Assembly: GCF_036588685.1 (NCBI RefSeq) | Contig: NC_086380.1 | Coordinates: forward strand, 38,330,692 to 38,394,691 | DNA length: 64,000 nt | Source of the DNA: Mytilus trossulus | Lineage: Eukaryota; Mollusca; Bivalvia; Mytilida; Mytilidae | Reading direction: 5' to 3' | Shown: positions 35,961-49,100 of the stretch, one piece after another | Layout: each line of letters starts with the position of its first letter | How positions within the stretch are numbered: position 1 is the first letter of the stretch | Notes under the pieces: generated by a model | Told to the model about the DNA's origin: nothing | Seen by the model: only the letters and a program-made list of their open reading frames with translations | Databases searched by the model: none | Translations under genes and position numbers: made by a program

Positions 35961-38362
35961 TATATATTGGCGAGTTTTTGATGTGTCTATGGGCCACTCG
36001 ATATCTCTCGACCGGAAGTCAGAATAAAGTTCTCGGAACGTCTCGAAAGTTTTCGGTCATTTATACAGGTCTTAACAGGTTGTTATCTAAGTATTTGATT
36101 ATGGTCCCTTGATGGCCCTTGACGACGCAATTATATTTGTTTTAAAACGACCACTGTACACTGCATGCACTGTGTGTATCTGGGTCAATTATAACATGGT
36201 ATTGTATGTTATCGTCGATAATATGTAAACTAATTATGTCTGAAGATTTAACCACGGGATACTGTGTATTTCATCATAGATTTACGGGGGAGAACATTCT
36301 GGTTAAAATGTTAATATTAGATCGGAAAACAGAAAGATAATATTCTTTCATATCAGTTTCAAAGAAATATATACAAAATATATACTGTGTTTATGTTTCT
36401 GAAGAATCTAACAATGAATGAAAATGGTATTTTTAAATATTCATTTTTAAAGGAAACATGAAAATTAAATCCAAATAGATTCTTGCATCCTAAAATAATA
36501 ATGTTTATAAATAACAATCATTTAATTTATATTATTTCATACCGTTTTAGTATTTCGGTTTTATGACTATTTTTTTTTTTTATTGTAATATATCCTTAAA
36601 ACGGAAAGTAAGATAAATTTATTAAATATTTAAATTTTAAACGGTCGTGAATAAAAATACTTGTGTGTTTTCAATTCATAAAGCATGATTTAAATCCTTG
36701 CAGCTCACAACAACCGTAAAAATTATTTACAATAATCACAACAAAATTTAATTACAACCATAATGTTGATAAATTTATACTGTTGTAGTTTGGATTCAGA
36801 AGTCTTTGCTTATTTTGTATAGTCATATATTCACATAGTGGAATGTTAAAATTTAAAAGATAGATTCATTCGATAAATAAAATGCTCATCCGTAAATACT
36901 TGACGTTTGTGTTTATTATATCAGAGATATTATATACACATATATGTCTCTGTTGATATTATATATATTCAAAAGAATTTGAAAAAAATACTAACAGGAA
37001 CGTTAGTTTGTTATAAAATTTTGATTCATTTTCTGTTTATTTGTTTTAATAGTTTAACCTTATAGTATCTACAAAGTGGTACGGTTTTGAAAATTGTATT
37101 CATTGTGTTGACCAACTATTCTACACGTCTTAATTCATTCACATTTCAAAAGCCTATTTTCGGTTTGTGTTCCCAACAATTCCGGATAATATGTCACTGA
37201 ATCTGGAGCCAAAACATTTAATGTAGACCGTTTGACATTCGAATTCAACTATTAGATCAAGATATGTGATAACGCAAATGCGGTTTTTTTCCTGAATATC
37301 AGTGAGATGTTTTCTATTTATTTTTTCGTGCGCTAAAATACTACTAGCATGCAATACTATTAAATTCACTCGTGAAAGCCTATTATCGTTTGTGTTATCT
37401 ATATTAAGGACACGACAGAAAGAGCTTTACATGCGACTTTCAAGCACGGTCATCATTACTTACGGTATTTTGACCTCGATATGTTTCTTTCTCTTTTGTT
37501 TCTTTTTTAAGTCACTGTCCTATTATGAACTTTGAACTTTTCTAAAAGCTAAGGATTGTCTACCCAAGGACCTGATTCCTTAACTTTGTAATGTGTTTAG
37601 CCTTTAAACTTTTTTCATTCGAGCGTCACTGATGTTTTTTTGTAAACCTAACTCGTGTCTGGCGTACATCATTTTAATTCTGGTGTCTTTTTATATCTAC
37701 ATACCTTTTTAGATGAATTGGTTATTTTGAAAGTGTGTACAGGTATTCATAAACTTGTGAAATTCTTCGGCAAAACTGAGTTTCACTGTAGAATGTTTGA
37801 ATTGATTTAAGTAAAATCAGGAAATCCTTAAAATTTGAGATGTTTCATGAGACCAAAATAAGTATCTTCATAAGAGGTCCCAATCAGTTGCATGACACAG
37901 GTTTAACCGCATACAATATCTATCATGAGTAAAGACAGCTTCAAATACGAGATGAGAATATAAAGGCATTCATGTAAGAAACAAAATATAAAAATACGAT
38001 AGATAAAATAAATGGAATAAAAATTCCCGATTATAAAGCAAACTCAGTGTATAGATTTATATTGCGATAGGTTTGTGCAATTTGCATTAGTCATCCGGTT
38101 AGTAGAACTTAGGATTTGCCAAAGGGTTATAATCGGAAAAGTTATGTACATTCCCATGTAATATATAAAATAGTCGAGCTTTAAAATAATATTCAAATAG
38201 AAGCTGTAAATATGTACTTTCAACTGGCTTCTTCTATTCACAGTCAATTATTTCAATTCAAAAGCAAACATAAATTCAGCAACGATCTTTTAGTGACCCG
38301 GCAGTCAGCGGTCTTAGGTTCATGTATTGCTTTTCTTTTTTTAAAGAAAGCAACTTGTTTTT
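35961..38362. other. AT-rich insertion sequence within unit B, no gene seen
   Basis: It is absent from unit A. It contains only short open frames and an R4 fragment at about 37610-37690 (GAGCGTCACTGATG, then CTCGTGTCTGGCGTA). Confidence 0.5.
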
Positions 38363-38710
38363 ATTCGAGCGTCACTGATGAGTCTTTTGTAGACGAAACA
38401 CGCATCTGGCTTTTATATATAATTTTGATCCTGTTATCTTTGATGAATTTATTTGCAACCACTGGCTCGATGCCGCTGCTGGTGGAAATTTATTTCCCCG
38501 AGGGTATCACCAGACCATTAGTCAGCACTTCTGTGTTGACTTGAATTATCATTGATATGTTCATACTTATAGATTAACTGTTAAAAAAACCTTTGAATTT
38601 TTGAAATACTAAGGCTTTTCTACCTCAGGAATAGATTACCTTAGCTTGTCTTTTGCAAAATTTTATGAACTTCCAGCTTAATGCTCTTCAACGGCGTACT
38701 TTTTTAAGAC
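38363..38710 (+). repeat. Dispersed family R4, long copy
   Basis: GAGCGTCACTGATGAGTCTT, GTAGACGAAACACGCATCTG, ACTGGCTCGATGCCGCTGCT, GGTATCACCAGACCATTAGT and the CTACCTCAGGAATAGATTAC tail. The 110-codon open frame at 38212-38544 overlaps it and is not a host gene. Confidence 0.78.
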
Positions 38711-39269
38711 ATATAAAGGTTTTTTCCTAAATATTTCCTGTAGTAAAAATTTCCTGTATACAAATACCTTAGTCGTCCAAAAACAGACTGAAGGTCCCTG
38801 TTTACAATATGAACCATCTATCCAGAGGAAATAGAAGGCAATAAAAATGTAGTCCATCTTTTACCTTTGCTTTACAATTAGTGTAAAAAAATATATTCAT
38901 ATATATAATGTTAGAAGGATCTAACAGTTCTATACTTTAATTAGTAAGTAAATAATAAGATACCCACACACAAGATGTGCATTTACTACAATAAACATGA
39001 TACTCTAACTTTTTTGTGAAATGATAAAATCGAAATTCTTATACGATAAACCATAAAAATTGCACTTTGACTCAAGCTTATACTATATTTACTGTTTAAA
39101 TTTTCATTATTACCGACTCCAATTTAGTCATATAAATGATATAAATGATGTCGACGCCTTTTAAAAGAAGAACAAATTTTAGATTATTTTTCAAGTTGTG
39201 TTTACAGATTTTATAAATATCTTGCGGTGCTTTAGGCGTTTTGTTAGATTTTATTGAATTCCTAATTTT

Positions 39270-40240
39270 CCATAGTGTCCATTTACAATATATGATAACT
39301 ATGTTTAAAAAATATCATATTTTAGTTCTCCCTTGTTTTTACCTAACAGAATGTCATTTTCAACAAAAGAATAATGTATTCCTATGTTTGATTTGAAAAG
39401 TATTTCTTGGAGATTTTTTTTTAATTAACTGTGATGTACTACAACTAAAAAATAAGAGTTGCAGGGTTTCTATATGAATGTCATTTTGACAAATGTGGCA
39501 TTTTCCATTTGAAATCTTCATGTTTTTAATCTGTCTTCAGTATATTGTGCATGATAGTTCTCCATTAAAAAGTATGCCTTTTGTTTTGTCATGGTTTATT
39601 TTAGAACCCGAAGCTTTTTCGTATAAAGACAAAATTTTAAAAGTATTTTTCACAGATTTTTCATTTTTATTAAAAACCTGAGTGTCATCTGCAAACATAC
39701 ATAACTTTTTTTTTATAAAGTTCCCTCCCTCACCTGGTAATTTTAATCCTTCTATTTTAGGGTTACTCCAATAGCACATTCCATTGGTTCAGCCTGTATG
39801 ATATACAATTGAGGCGCTATTGGACACCCTTACCTAGCTGAGCGAGTAATCGAAAAGTATCTTGATACAACTCCATTTGTTTTGATACATGTAGTAACAT
39901 TGCATAATAGCAATTTTATCCATGCTCTAAATTTCCTACCAAATTCAAACTTCTCCAATGCAAAATCTATCCATTCCCATTCAACCCTATTGAACGCTTT
40001 TTGTTGATCCAAAAATAATATAACCATTCTTCATCGTCGTTGTCAATATCTTCTATAATGTCCCGAATCATTCGGTTAGCTTCGCATATATTTCTACCTT
40101 TAACAAACCCTCTCTAATCGGTATGAATAGTTTTAGGCCGTACTATCTTAAGTCTTTCAGATAGAATCTTTACAATTATTTTGTAAACACAATTTAGTAG
40201 AGTTAGCGGTCTCCATTTTTTAAATATTTTCCTTTTCAAA
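39270..40240 (-). pseudogene. LINE ORF2 fragment (L1/Tx1-like), internally deleted
   Basis: Read on the minus strand from about 40230 it gives the RT motifs KWRPLTLLNCVYKI, GFVKGRNICEANRMIRDI, LDQQKAFNRVEWEWIDF (about 39960-40015), then the catalytic FADDTQ in KLCMFADDTQVF (about 39680) and SGSKINHDKTKGIL. It then passes after about 40 codons to KCHICQNDIHIETLQLL and FSC (about 39425-39510), which resembles the C-terminal Cys/His block of L1/Tx1 LINEs. The thumb and connecting region between them is missing, and there are in-frame stops (for example in place of Gln before RGFVKG) and frameshifts. This is a dead 5'-truncated copy. Clade assignment is from motif spacing only. Confidence 0.82.
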
Positions 40241-40285
40241 GAAAACATCGTACTTTATTTGGTCTTTTAAACATTTTTTTATTCC

Positions 40286-40560
40286 GAGCGTCACTGATGA
40301 GTCTTTTGTAGACGAAACGCGCGTCTGGTGTATATATAAAATTTGATCCTGGTTTCTTTGATGAGTTTATTTAGCGCTATAAAACCAGGTTCAATCCACC
40401 ATTTTCTACATTTGCAAATTCCTGTACAACGTAGGAATATGATAGTTGTTGTCTATTCGTTTGATGTGTTTTATCATTTGATTTTTTGCCATTTGTTTAG
40501 GGACTTTCCGTTTTGTATTTTTCTCGGAGGTCAGTACTTTTGTGATTTTATTTGTTAATT
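40286..40560 (+). repeat. R4 joined directly to R5
   Basis: GAGCGTCACTGATGAGTCTT, GACGAAACGCGCGTCTGGTG, ATAAAACCAGGTTCAATCCA, then ACCATTTTCTACATTTGCAA and GGGACTTTCCGTTTTGTATT. This suggests that R4 and R5 are parts of one larger mobile unit. Confidence 0.75.
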
Positions 40561-41479
40561 GCAGTGAAAAATACAAATAATCGAGCATTTCGAAGAGACT
40601 CACGGTCTAAGATCCACCTAAAAATAGAGGTAGGATTTATTTAAATTTTATACCTAATGTTGATAAACACTGACGATTTTGGTTTTACTATTTAATTTGA
40701 AAACAGTTATAATTAAATACTAACAATTTGTAGAAAACTGTAAACAACCCATGTGTATTCGCTTTTATGTATGCATGGAGGTGTTCGTCCTGGTAACACA
40801 TTCCATCTTGCTCCTTTTGGAGTTTATGGAATTCAGAGTTTTTGTGGACACTCGATTAATTAGATTTAAATTAGAAACTAATGTTGCCTTGTCGAATAAA
40901 ATTCAAACTTAAAATCATATGGCAAATTTAAACAGTCCAAAATATTTGCATTGCCATGTGGCACTTTTTTGTATTTTACTTTGAGTTGAAGTATTTATAA
41001 CTTATTAAATCATGGTCGATTTTGTACAGCGCAATAAAGGTTGTATGTTTGTATGCATCTATCCGTTTTAAGATTATATTTTTTTACATTAATAACTCAT
41101 GTGTTGATCCTTTCTGACCCCCTCTCACGACTCCTTATTTCCTGAATTGTAATACTGTTTTGTTTATTTAAAGTAGTTTTCAATGTGCCATGTTCTTGTT
41201 AGGTTTATAAAGATCAATCCAAAAGAAATCATTCTACTTCTTCAATCAGTGCCAGATAGCAGAATCAGGATTTCAAAATTTATGAAGCAAAATATCTGTC
41301 TTCAAAAATGTGTCAAAAACCGCAGAAAAGTAATACTTTTTAGAGGCAATGTTCCGTTGCAAAATCATGAAAAAGTGTACAAAATAAACGCAATTAGAAT
41401 ATATTAACCAATAGGAAGACTGAGCGCAAAATATTTCTGGTTAAAGATTGCGCAAAGACATTACCTTAATAGATATAGG

Positions 41480-41620
41480 AAGATGTGGTGTGAGTGCAAA
41501 TGAAACAACTCTCCATCCAAATAACAATTTAAAAAGTAAACCATTATAGGTTAATGTACGGCCTTCAACACGGAGCATTGTCTCACACCGAATAACAAGC
41601 TATAAATGGCCCCAAAATTA
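41480..41620 (-). repeat. Family R1 copy, reverse
   Basis: AGGAAGATGTGGTGTGAGTG, TGTACGGCCTTCAACACGGA and AAGCTATAAATGGCCCC are the reverse complement of R1. Confidence 0.75.
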
Positions 41621-42164
41621 CTAGTGTAAACCCATTCTTAACGCTGGTAACATTATATTATAAATTGACTGAGCGTGACACTATCATTTCCATTATGATT
41701 TTGAATGGCTAGTTTACCCTCGTTATATAATTCAAAAGACCATTTCTCTATGACTCAGCAGGCATCGGTCGTTACAAAAATGAACTTACTTAACTAGATA
41801 AAACAACTTGTGTGTAGTTCGAAACATGGACTTGAGAATGCTGTTTCTTCTCAAAGAATTATACAAAGTCTACACAGTAATTTGTGTATAAGAATTATAA
41901 ACAGTTTGTGTGTCGTTCTTGTAAGAACCGATAATCAAAACTCCAGAATCCAATGAGGAGATGAGAATCAAATGTAGCTAGATTGAAAGAGTCGACAGGT
42001 TCAGTGTCTCCGTTTGTTCATACACCACCACCATACAAACCAACTATTGGTTAAAATGTAAAAATCGGGTTAGGACATTATCGTTAATGTCACTTAAAAC
42101 AACTATTCTGTAATCAAATGATCTCAGAGAGCAACATCATGCACTTGTCAATTAATTCTAGTCT

Positions 42165-42275
42165 TAAAGGTCGTACATTGACCTATAATGATTTACTTTT
42201 TTTTTTAAATTGTTATTTGGATGGAGAGTTGTCTCATTGGCACTCACACCACATCTTCCTATATCTATTAAACGG
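42165..42275 (+). repeat. Family R1, 3' part
   Basis: AAAGGTCGTACATTGACCTA, TTGTTATTTGGATGGAGAGT and TTGGCACTCACACCACATCT. Confidence 0.75.
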
Positions 42276-42299
42276 TCATTTTGATCTAAAATTAGGAAA

Positions 42300-42445
42300 A
42301 TAAGAAGATGCAATATGATTGCTTATGAGACATTCATTAACAAGATACCAAACGACACCAATATATACAACTATACGCCAGCGAATTGTCCTCATTAATG
42401 AGCGTCAACAAAGATCATGCCACATAGTCAGCGATATAAAAGGCC
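42300..42445 (-). repeat. Family R2, reverse, diverged
   Basis: AAGAAGATGCAATATGATTG, ACGACACC and GCCACATAGTCAGCGATATA. It lies 25 bp from an oppositely oriented R1 piece. Confidence 0.6.
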
Positions 42446-43420
42446 GTAAACGACAAATGAAAAATGTAAATCAAAAACAAGAAAACTACTGCCTAATGAA
42501 AAGTTTGAACAATACATTAGTATGTCATTTTTAGTCGTTCATTCAAGTGTCATTCTTATCTATTCGGCTAAATTCAGCAATGTTCGGTAGCTTTGCAGAC
42601 ATTTTATTATTAACATGATTAAGTTTGGCTTCGATACCGAACTGTCCAAACGTAGATTGAACAATTACTAATCGACTGCAAGAAAAGTTTCTGAACAGTA
42701 TTGATTTCTCCGCAGTGCAATAGTCTGAAATAATACAAAATTGTATTGTTTCGTTTTTAAGAGTTATTTAAATCAAAATAACCGTCTTACATTAAGATGG
42801 TTGTACTAGTGATCTTGTAGATTATTGCGTTGCGTTGTGTATTTGATCGTAAGCTCAATAAGGCGTGAAAGATAGAACTACGTCTGTCATTATACGTTTC
42901 TATTTAATACTAGTACAATATAAAGTATCACAATTACGCGACGTCACAAAGATAGTGGCCGTACCGCATAAAGGTACGTTAAAATTAGCGCAATTCTTTA
43001 CATTATGGGGCCGCAGAAAATGATATTTAACTCAAATTTGAAATACATTATGAAAAATTCGTAAATTTGAAATTAAATGTCTGGTCAATTAATTGTGACA
43101 TAAAACAATAAACATAGTATAGGCACAACGGGTGAAATTACTTTGTAAATAAATCGGTATCCCTCCGTGTAGAAATTATAATAATCCCTCATGTGTATTC
43201 TTTGGTTTGTTTATCAACAATATGGCTTTACGAGTTTCTATAAACTACTGTTGCCTCTTAGATGATGTCATAGTAATATAGCAGTGGATATATTTGAATT
43301 ATATCATTCTTATTATTGCCTAGAACAGTGAAACATGCGTGACAAATGAGTGTATAATTGTTAAATCATCGGTTCGATACAACTGCTGGTAGACGTTTCG
43401 CTATTGTGTGTTTTAAAAGA

Positions 43421-45812
43421 TTACTGTTTTTTATAGTGATTAAAATATATTTAAATGTTGACTGCTGTTCCCCTATTTTTTACTTTTTAACCTATTTTGT
43501 CTGTTTGTTTTGTTCTCACATTGTTGTCATAATGGAATTATATGCGACGGTCGTAAAAAGGGAAGGGTTTAGCTAGCTATCAAACTGTCACCGGGGAAAC
43601 TGGGTGACTTGTGAGGTTGTGCGGCAAGAGCCTGAATGAATGGCCTCTTGTTACTGAAATTGTGTGATGCACCTGATCACACAATGAACGATTGCTGTGA
43701 ATAGCAATGAGAACTGTGGAAACTGGAACTCGGGTGAAAACTGACTACTGAGACTCTGGAACTAGCGATAAATAAACCAATAATTCAGCATGGAATACTA
43801 TTACTTTTATTACAGATGGACTGTGTTCAGTGTAAAGTCCTGAGTCCAAATCTTGCTTATCAAAATCATAAGCAAGTATTTATACAGAATTGAATATACA
43901 AGTAAAGACATAACAAATAACAATTAAATTGAGTGATATTGTTCCCTGACAAAGATTGAACTATTTTTAGAACTTGAAGAATATATATTAAATGATAATC
44001 TGATTATGACAATTAAGAACATACATTATGAATAAGGTAAAATGTCACTAACCCAAACAAAGTTCACAAAACCATGATTCTAATTCATAAAATTCCTGTA
44101 CCAAGTCCGGAATATGACATTTGTTTCCTTGTGTTGGATGTGTTCAAGCCTTTTATTTTGGCAATTAATTAATTAGAACTTTCCGTTTTGAATTTTCCTT
44201 AGAGTAATGTATTTTTGTTATTTCACTTTTTACCAATTGATACAATTCAGACATTGAAAAATGCAATACCACAAAATACAACACTGAAAACTACGGCAAA
44301 GGCAATACGAACCATTTAAAACAAAAGAAGGGGTGGACTCATTTACTCCTAAATGGTGAGAAAATCCTGCTGCAATAGTGAATTCATTCGTGTAGTTAAT
44401 GGGGAAAAAATTCACATGCGTTTGGTGATATTGCATTCGATGATATTGGGTTGTGGTTATGAAAAGTTGAAAATAGGTTATTTGCATTCTATCTAAGAAG
44501 TATATCACACACCCTAAGGAACAAGGGAAAAAAGGAAAACTTTAAACTTTTGTTGAAAAACAGAATATATGCTGTCTAACATGCATTACTATCAACATCA
44601 CTTTGCAATATATTGAATCTGAATTATACTATCTTATAGTTATTTAAAAAGCAAAAAAACAACTAAGTAAACATAAACACAAGTACACACAGTAGAGATC
44701 TGAGAGTATTCGTAGTTACTGAAAGCTTGTTCAAAGCTAATGCCAACTTATAAAATACCATTTATCTAACACTTCAATATCAATCAGTTAACTTCCTATG
44801 AACTTATTGCAAAGACGTAATTAGAGTCAAAGAAATACATGACCTTGTGCAATGCCAAAATATATACATTGACAGATTATAGGAGTGGATCGTAAATGTT
44901 CATGTATGAAAAACAATAATATTTAGTTTATTGATAACAAAATAAATATTCATAACAATAAAAACGATAATTTAAAGATAAAAAAATAAAAGTACGAAAT
45001 TATATTTATAGCAAGAAAATTTTCCACAATACTGAAAGTGCTTAATTGATAACCTTTTACAATAAGTTTATTTGAACGATCGATAAGTTTACCCGGATCG
45101 TATCTTAATCAACGGGCTTGGTAAACAACACCATCTTAAATATCAGGATGTGCTTTCTCGTTTGTAATTAGTTTTCTATAGGTACAGTCAAACTTCCTAA
45201 AAAAATATCTTCTTATCTTTTAAAGAATTGAGTAAATGCTGTAAGTAATTTGTGATAACGAAACCCTTTACTCAATAATTTACCGATAGCACATAGATTA
45301 CATTCATTGAAATCAACACACACGGGCATAGCGAACGAGTTGGGAAATTTAAACCTATAAATTAGATGGTGCCAAAGGAACAACGCCGTCCAAAATAGAA
45401 ACAGTTACAACTTTTTGTACTTGATTTGTTTATTGCAAGTTCAATAATGTACATTTCGGCAGTACAGTTCGGTTATTAAACAAAAAAACATCACCAAGAT
45501 AATGGTAGATGTTGTAGAAATTTGTCAATCAAATGATATCTCTATTGGGGTTTAACTGTGATTCACGATAGTACATGGACAAGTCTGCTCAAATGTGCCT
45601 ATAGGAATACCTACAAAATGTCAATTTTGCAGGTATCCCTATATATATTTTATTGCAGAAACGTATTTGCATTTTTTCAAGGAGATAATGCACAGCTTTG
45701 ATCATCATCATACTTCCTGTAAGTAAATCTACCATATTTACTTTCAAGTTTTCATTACAGAAGAAGGCTTAAGAATATGAGTTACAATAGTTTATTATAG
45801 ATCAGGCTTTAT
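43421..45812. other. Intergenic region between unit B and the CBM20 gene
   Basis: It contains an R5 copy (about 44085-44235; TTCCTGTACCAAGTCCGGAA, AACTTTCCGTTTTGAATTTT) and an imperfect inverted repeat at 45601-45641. No credible exon was found. Confidence 0.5.
45601..45641. repeat. Short inverted repeat
   Basis: ATAGGAATACCTACAAAAT and ATTTTGCAGGTATCCCTAT pair with two mismatches around a 3-bp loop. It lies about 170 bp downstream of the CBM20 gene's stop codon. Confidence 0.7.
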
Positions 45813-46186
45813 TTATAATATTGTACAAAACCATTCTGTTACTCGAGTAAGTAATGACTTCGACGACGGGTCAAACATCTCACTTTGTTCTTCTTTTACA
45901 CTTTCATCAATGTTTGTACCAACATTTGTTGGTTCATTTTTGGGGTCGAAAGAGTCATTCATTACAAAATGTTGGTCATTATTTTCTTCTGATACCAGTA
46001 GTTTTTCGCTATCTTCAGACTGATGTCCACTAAAACAGTTTCGATTTCCATTCTGAGGTGAACTAGATGTACCAGTAATGGCATTATCTGTAACGCCATC
46101 GGTAGCTTTGCCTAGCCTCTGTAAAATTTCCTCAGAAGGGAGATAACTCCATTCTTCTTCCTCTTCACTGCAGCTGTTGGTGGTAC
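45813..46186 (-). CDS. Exon 2 of the CBM20 gene
   Basis: The acceptor is TTGACTTTACAG and the stop is at 45815-45813. The open frame extends upstream to an ATG at 46208, but that part is the intron's pyrimidine tract. Phase 1 matches exon 1 exactly. Confidence 0.85.
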
Positions 46187-49100
46187 CTGTAAAGTCAATG
46201 ACAATCATAAGATATTCTGTTTAATAAAACGAAGTAGGCTAGCTATCCAACTTTAATGATGAGAAGACACAAGACGAATTGTAAATTTAGATGTTGATAA
46301 ATCGTATTCTTTAAGTATCTTGCATTCTTTCATATGTCTAATGATAAGACTCTCATTATGATTTGAAAGAGGGACAAAAGATATCAAAGGGACAGTCAAA
46401 AATCATAGATTGAAAATAAGCTGACAACGCCATGGCTTAGATAAAAAAAAAAGACAAATAGACAAGTTATAGTACAGAAGACACAACATAGAAAACTAGA
46501 CTAAGCAACACGAACCCCACCAAAAACTGGGGGTGATCTCATGTGCTCCCGGAGGGTAAGCAGATCCTGCTCCACATGTGGAACCCGTCGTGTTGCTTAT
46601 GTTTTTACAAATCCGGTAAATAGTTTAATTTTGATAGATCACATTCATGAAGAGGGAAGGGTATTATAGTTACGACATAAAAGAACATCAGATATTTTGC
46701 AAAGTCAAACAAATCATGATGACATCCGTAAAAATTACGAAGGAATGATTTCAACTCCCCCTTTTGGAACTTTTGGTTTAATAGTTTCCTTGTGAGCAGC
46801 AATTCTCTATCAAGGAAATCATGATTGGAAATACAAGCCCAGGAATATCGTATCAATGGGGAGATACACACTCCGTATGCAGGCGCTGCTGGAATGTTGC
46901 TACATAGAAATGGAAAAATCACAAATGGGAAGCTGAAATCATCTCGTTTGTCGTAAAATTTTGTTTTCAACCGACCCACATTGTCGTTTTCTATGTGTAA
47001 GACAAGATATGAGTGAGACTTAGCTATATCTGTAGTATCCTTTATCTCTAGTTCGATGGGATAGATTCGTTTTTTAACAGTCACCAAATTTTGTATTAGT
47101 TTAACCGACCTAAACCAATGTGGCCTCGGGTGCTCCGGAAGAGTAAGCAATGTTTGCCTCAATACTGAAATCCAGGGGCGGATCCAGCCCATTTAAAAAA
47201 GGGGGTCCTAACCCAGGATAAAGGGGGGTTCCAACTATAACGTAATTTATCACAAATGCAAATACAGATTTAAGGTAGCACAATACAAAGATTTTATAAT
47301 TCCAACCACCAAGTTTTAAAATGCTGTTACTTTCTTAATAATGCTTGAAAACTTATAAAAGTGGTAGTTTTGGATAGCTAACAGATTACTCTTTCAAATT
47401 AATGCAATGTTAGTATTATGCAACAATTATGAAACCAATTATAATGTTAACTGGTGTCTAAAATATTTTTCACCAAATTTCCACTTTCAAATGAAATTAG
47501 CTTCTGCATAGGTATCCCTAGAGGGTTGATTTTATTATATGTTGTACCTATGGCCATTATCTACAAAAGGGTGTATCAGATTTCAGATAGAATGTATAGA
47601 ACAAATTTTACACATAATTAAACCTTATCTGCTTTTATGTGGTTAGGATGTTTTCACTAATTGGAGATTTATGAGAGAATAGAATACCTTAGAGACAATC
47701 TGAGACACCCTTTTGAAGCCCATAATGTGTTGATTAAGATTTCGTTAAAATTTTCAGTATAGTTAAAGAGACGATAGAGCTAAATTCATTCAAGTGACCT
47801 TACCCAGATGTTGCCACTAATTACATAATAATTGATTACATATTAATTACATAATAAAAATATTGCATTCATTTAAAAGATTTATCCTTTATCTATCTAT
47901 ATGTACCTCTTTTATTATTTTCTATGCATTCATAAGAAAGTTACAGCATTTCAAAGGTTAGTGATTGGAAGTAAAAAAATCTTTGTATTGTGCTACCTTA
48001 AGAAGATATTTTGCGACGGTGCAATATAAAAATCGTAGTTCAAATGAAATATAGACACTACTGTAGCCAAAATGGAAGCAACCGTAGTTTTTCTTAGTTT
48101 AAATTTTTAAAATCCATTTAAGGGGGGAATTAATGGAGTAGCAGGATCTTCCAACGCAGAAACAGGGGGCCTTTTTTTAGGGGGGAACTTGGTTGGTTAT
48201 ATAGTGAATAGCTGAAGCATGACTGAAGTTTCTAACCCCTTATGTTAGTCAGCGCCACCCCAGCCCCCTTTTTATGAAAAGTTCTGGATCCGCCACCGTC
48301 TTCTTAAAACGCGAAACCGGATGCATTGCCAGTGTTAGTGTCGGTGTCGAGGTTTTGTTATCATTTTAACGACCCTGGCATAAAAATTATTTGCTATCAT
48401 GAAATAACACATTAAGGTACGAAACAAGCAAACCACAAACGGTGTTCCTGACTTGCGATGGTAAAATTATTATGCTGAACATTGTGTTAAACTTGTTTAT
48501 TTTTCAATCACTAATTTTATTTTAAACCAATTTAATAACCGAATAATTGATAACAAGTGAATACTTAATTGAGGTTACAAAAAAAATCAATTAAATGCTT
48601 GCAGTTACTGTCAGAGTATGCTTAAGTATTTAAACAACTTAATGAAATCATGGTGGTTTCCTACATGTTCTCTAATACCAGTGGCTGTACTGCACATTCA
48701 TTTCTCGCCCAGAATCGTTAGTTTTCATTTCAAAACTGTATTGCCTAAATTCAAAACGATTAATTGCTCATATATATTGGGTTGATGTTTAGACGAGTTG
48801 TATATACATTATGTACACAGCCATGTATCACCATCATTGATGGCGATCCGATGGATACATCTGTTGTAGGGTTGTCACTGACTCAGACGTACTTATGAAT
48901 ATAATTATTTTCTGTGACTGTATCTTACATTAATTTGTAGGATCCTTTACTATAGATAATTTAGCTGATCTGTAACAATAACATCTTCATGCCTTATATA
49001 TCATGTACTGTAGTACGCCGCTAGATTAAAACTGACGTGGAAAGGTAACATATGGCCACCGAAAGCTCTTTTTATGAGAGCCCAGGTGGTCGTGTGGTCT

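Larger units (their letters stand above)
40561..43114. other. Unit B end region with repeats, no gene
   Basis: 40572-40700 matches unit A at 21400-21540. The rest is an insertion of about 2.4 kb containing R1 and R2 fragments. Confidence 0.55.
21986..43420. repeat. Segmental tandem duplication, unit B (about 21.4 kb, heavily interrupted)
   Basis: This is the second head-to-tail copy of the 7.45 kb unit. Homologous blocks are about 21986-24835, 25125-26080, 27090-27595, 28905-30474, 35563-35760, 40394-40700 and 43115-43420. The intervening sequence is absent from unit A: a TIR element (24838-25122), an R4-containing insert (26080-27090), an unidentified 1.3 kb insert, the Ngaro element (30475-35563) and a composite with a LINE (35760-40394). 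Confidence 0.85.

Noticed and set aside
38212..38544. 110-codon open frame
   Set aside because: Most of it is the R4 repeat (SSVTDESFVDETRIW region is the translated GCGTCACTGATGAGTC motif).
46605..47192. 195-codon open frame on the minus strand as a host gene
   Set aside because: The recognisable part (KRDDFSFPFVIFPFL, then PAYGVCISPLIRY) is a recurrent retroelement C-terminus, and the rest is repeat sequence shared with 18058-18475. It also lies inside the CBM20 intron.
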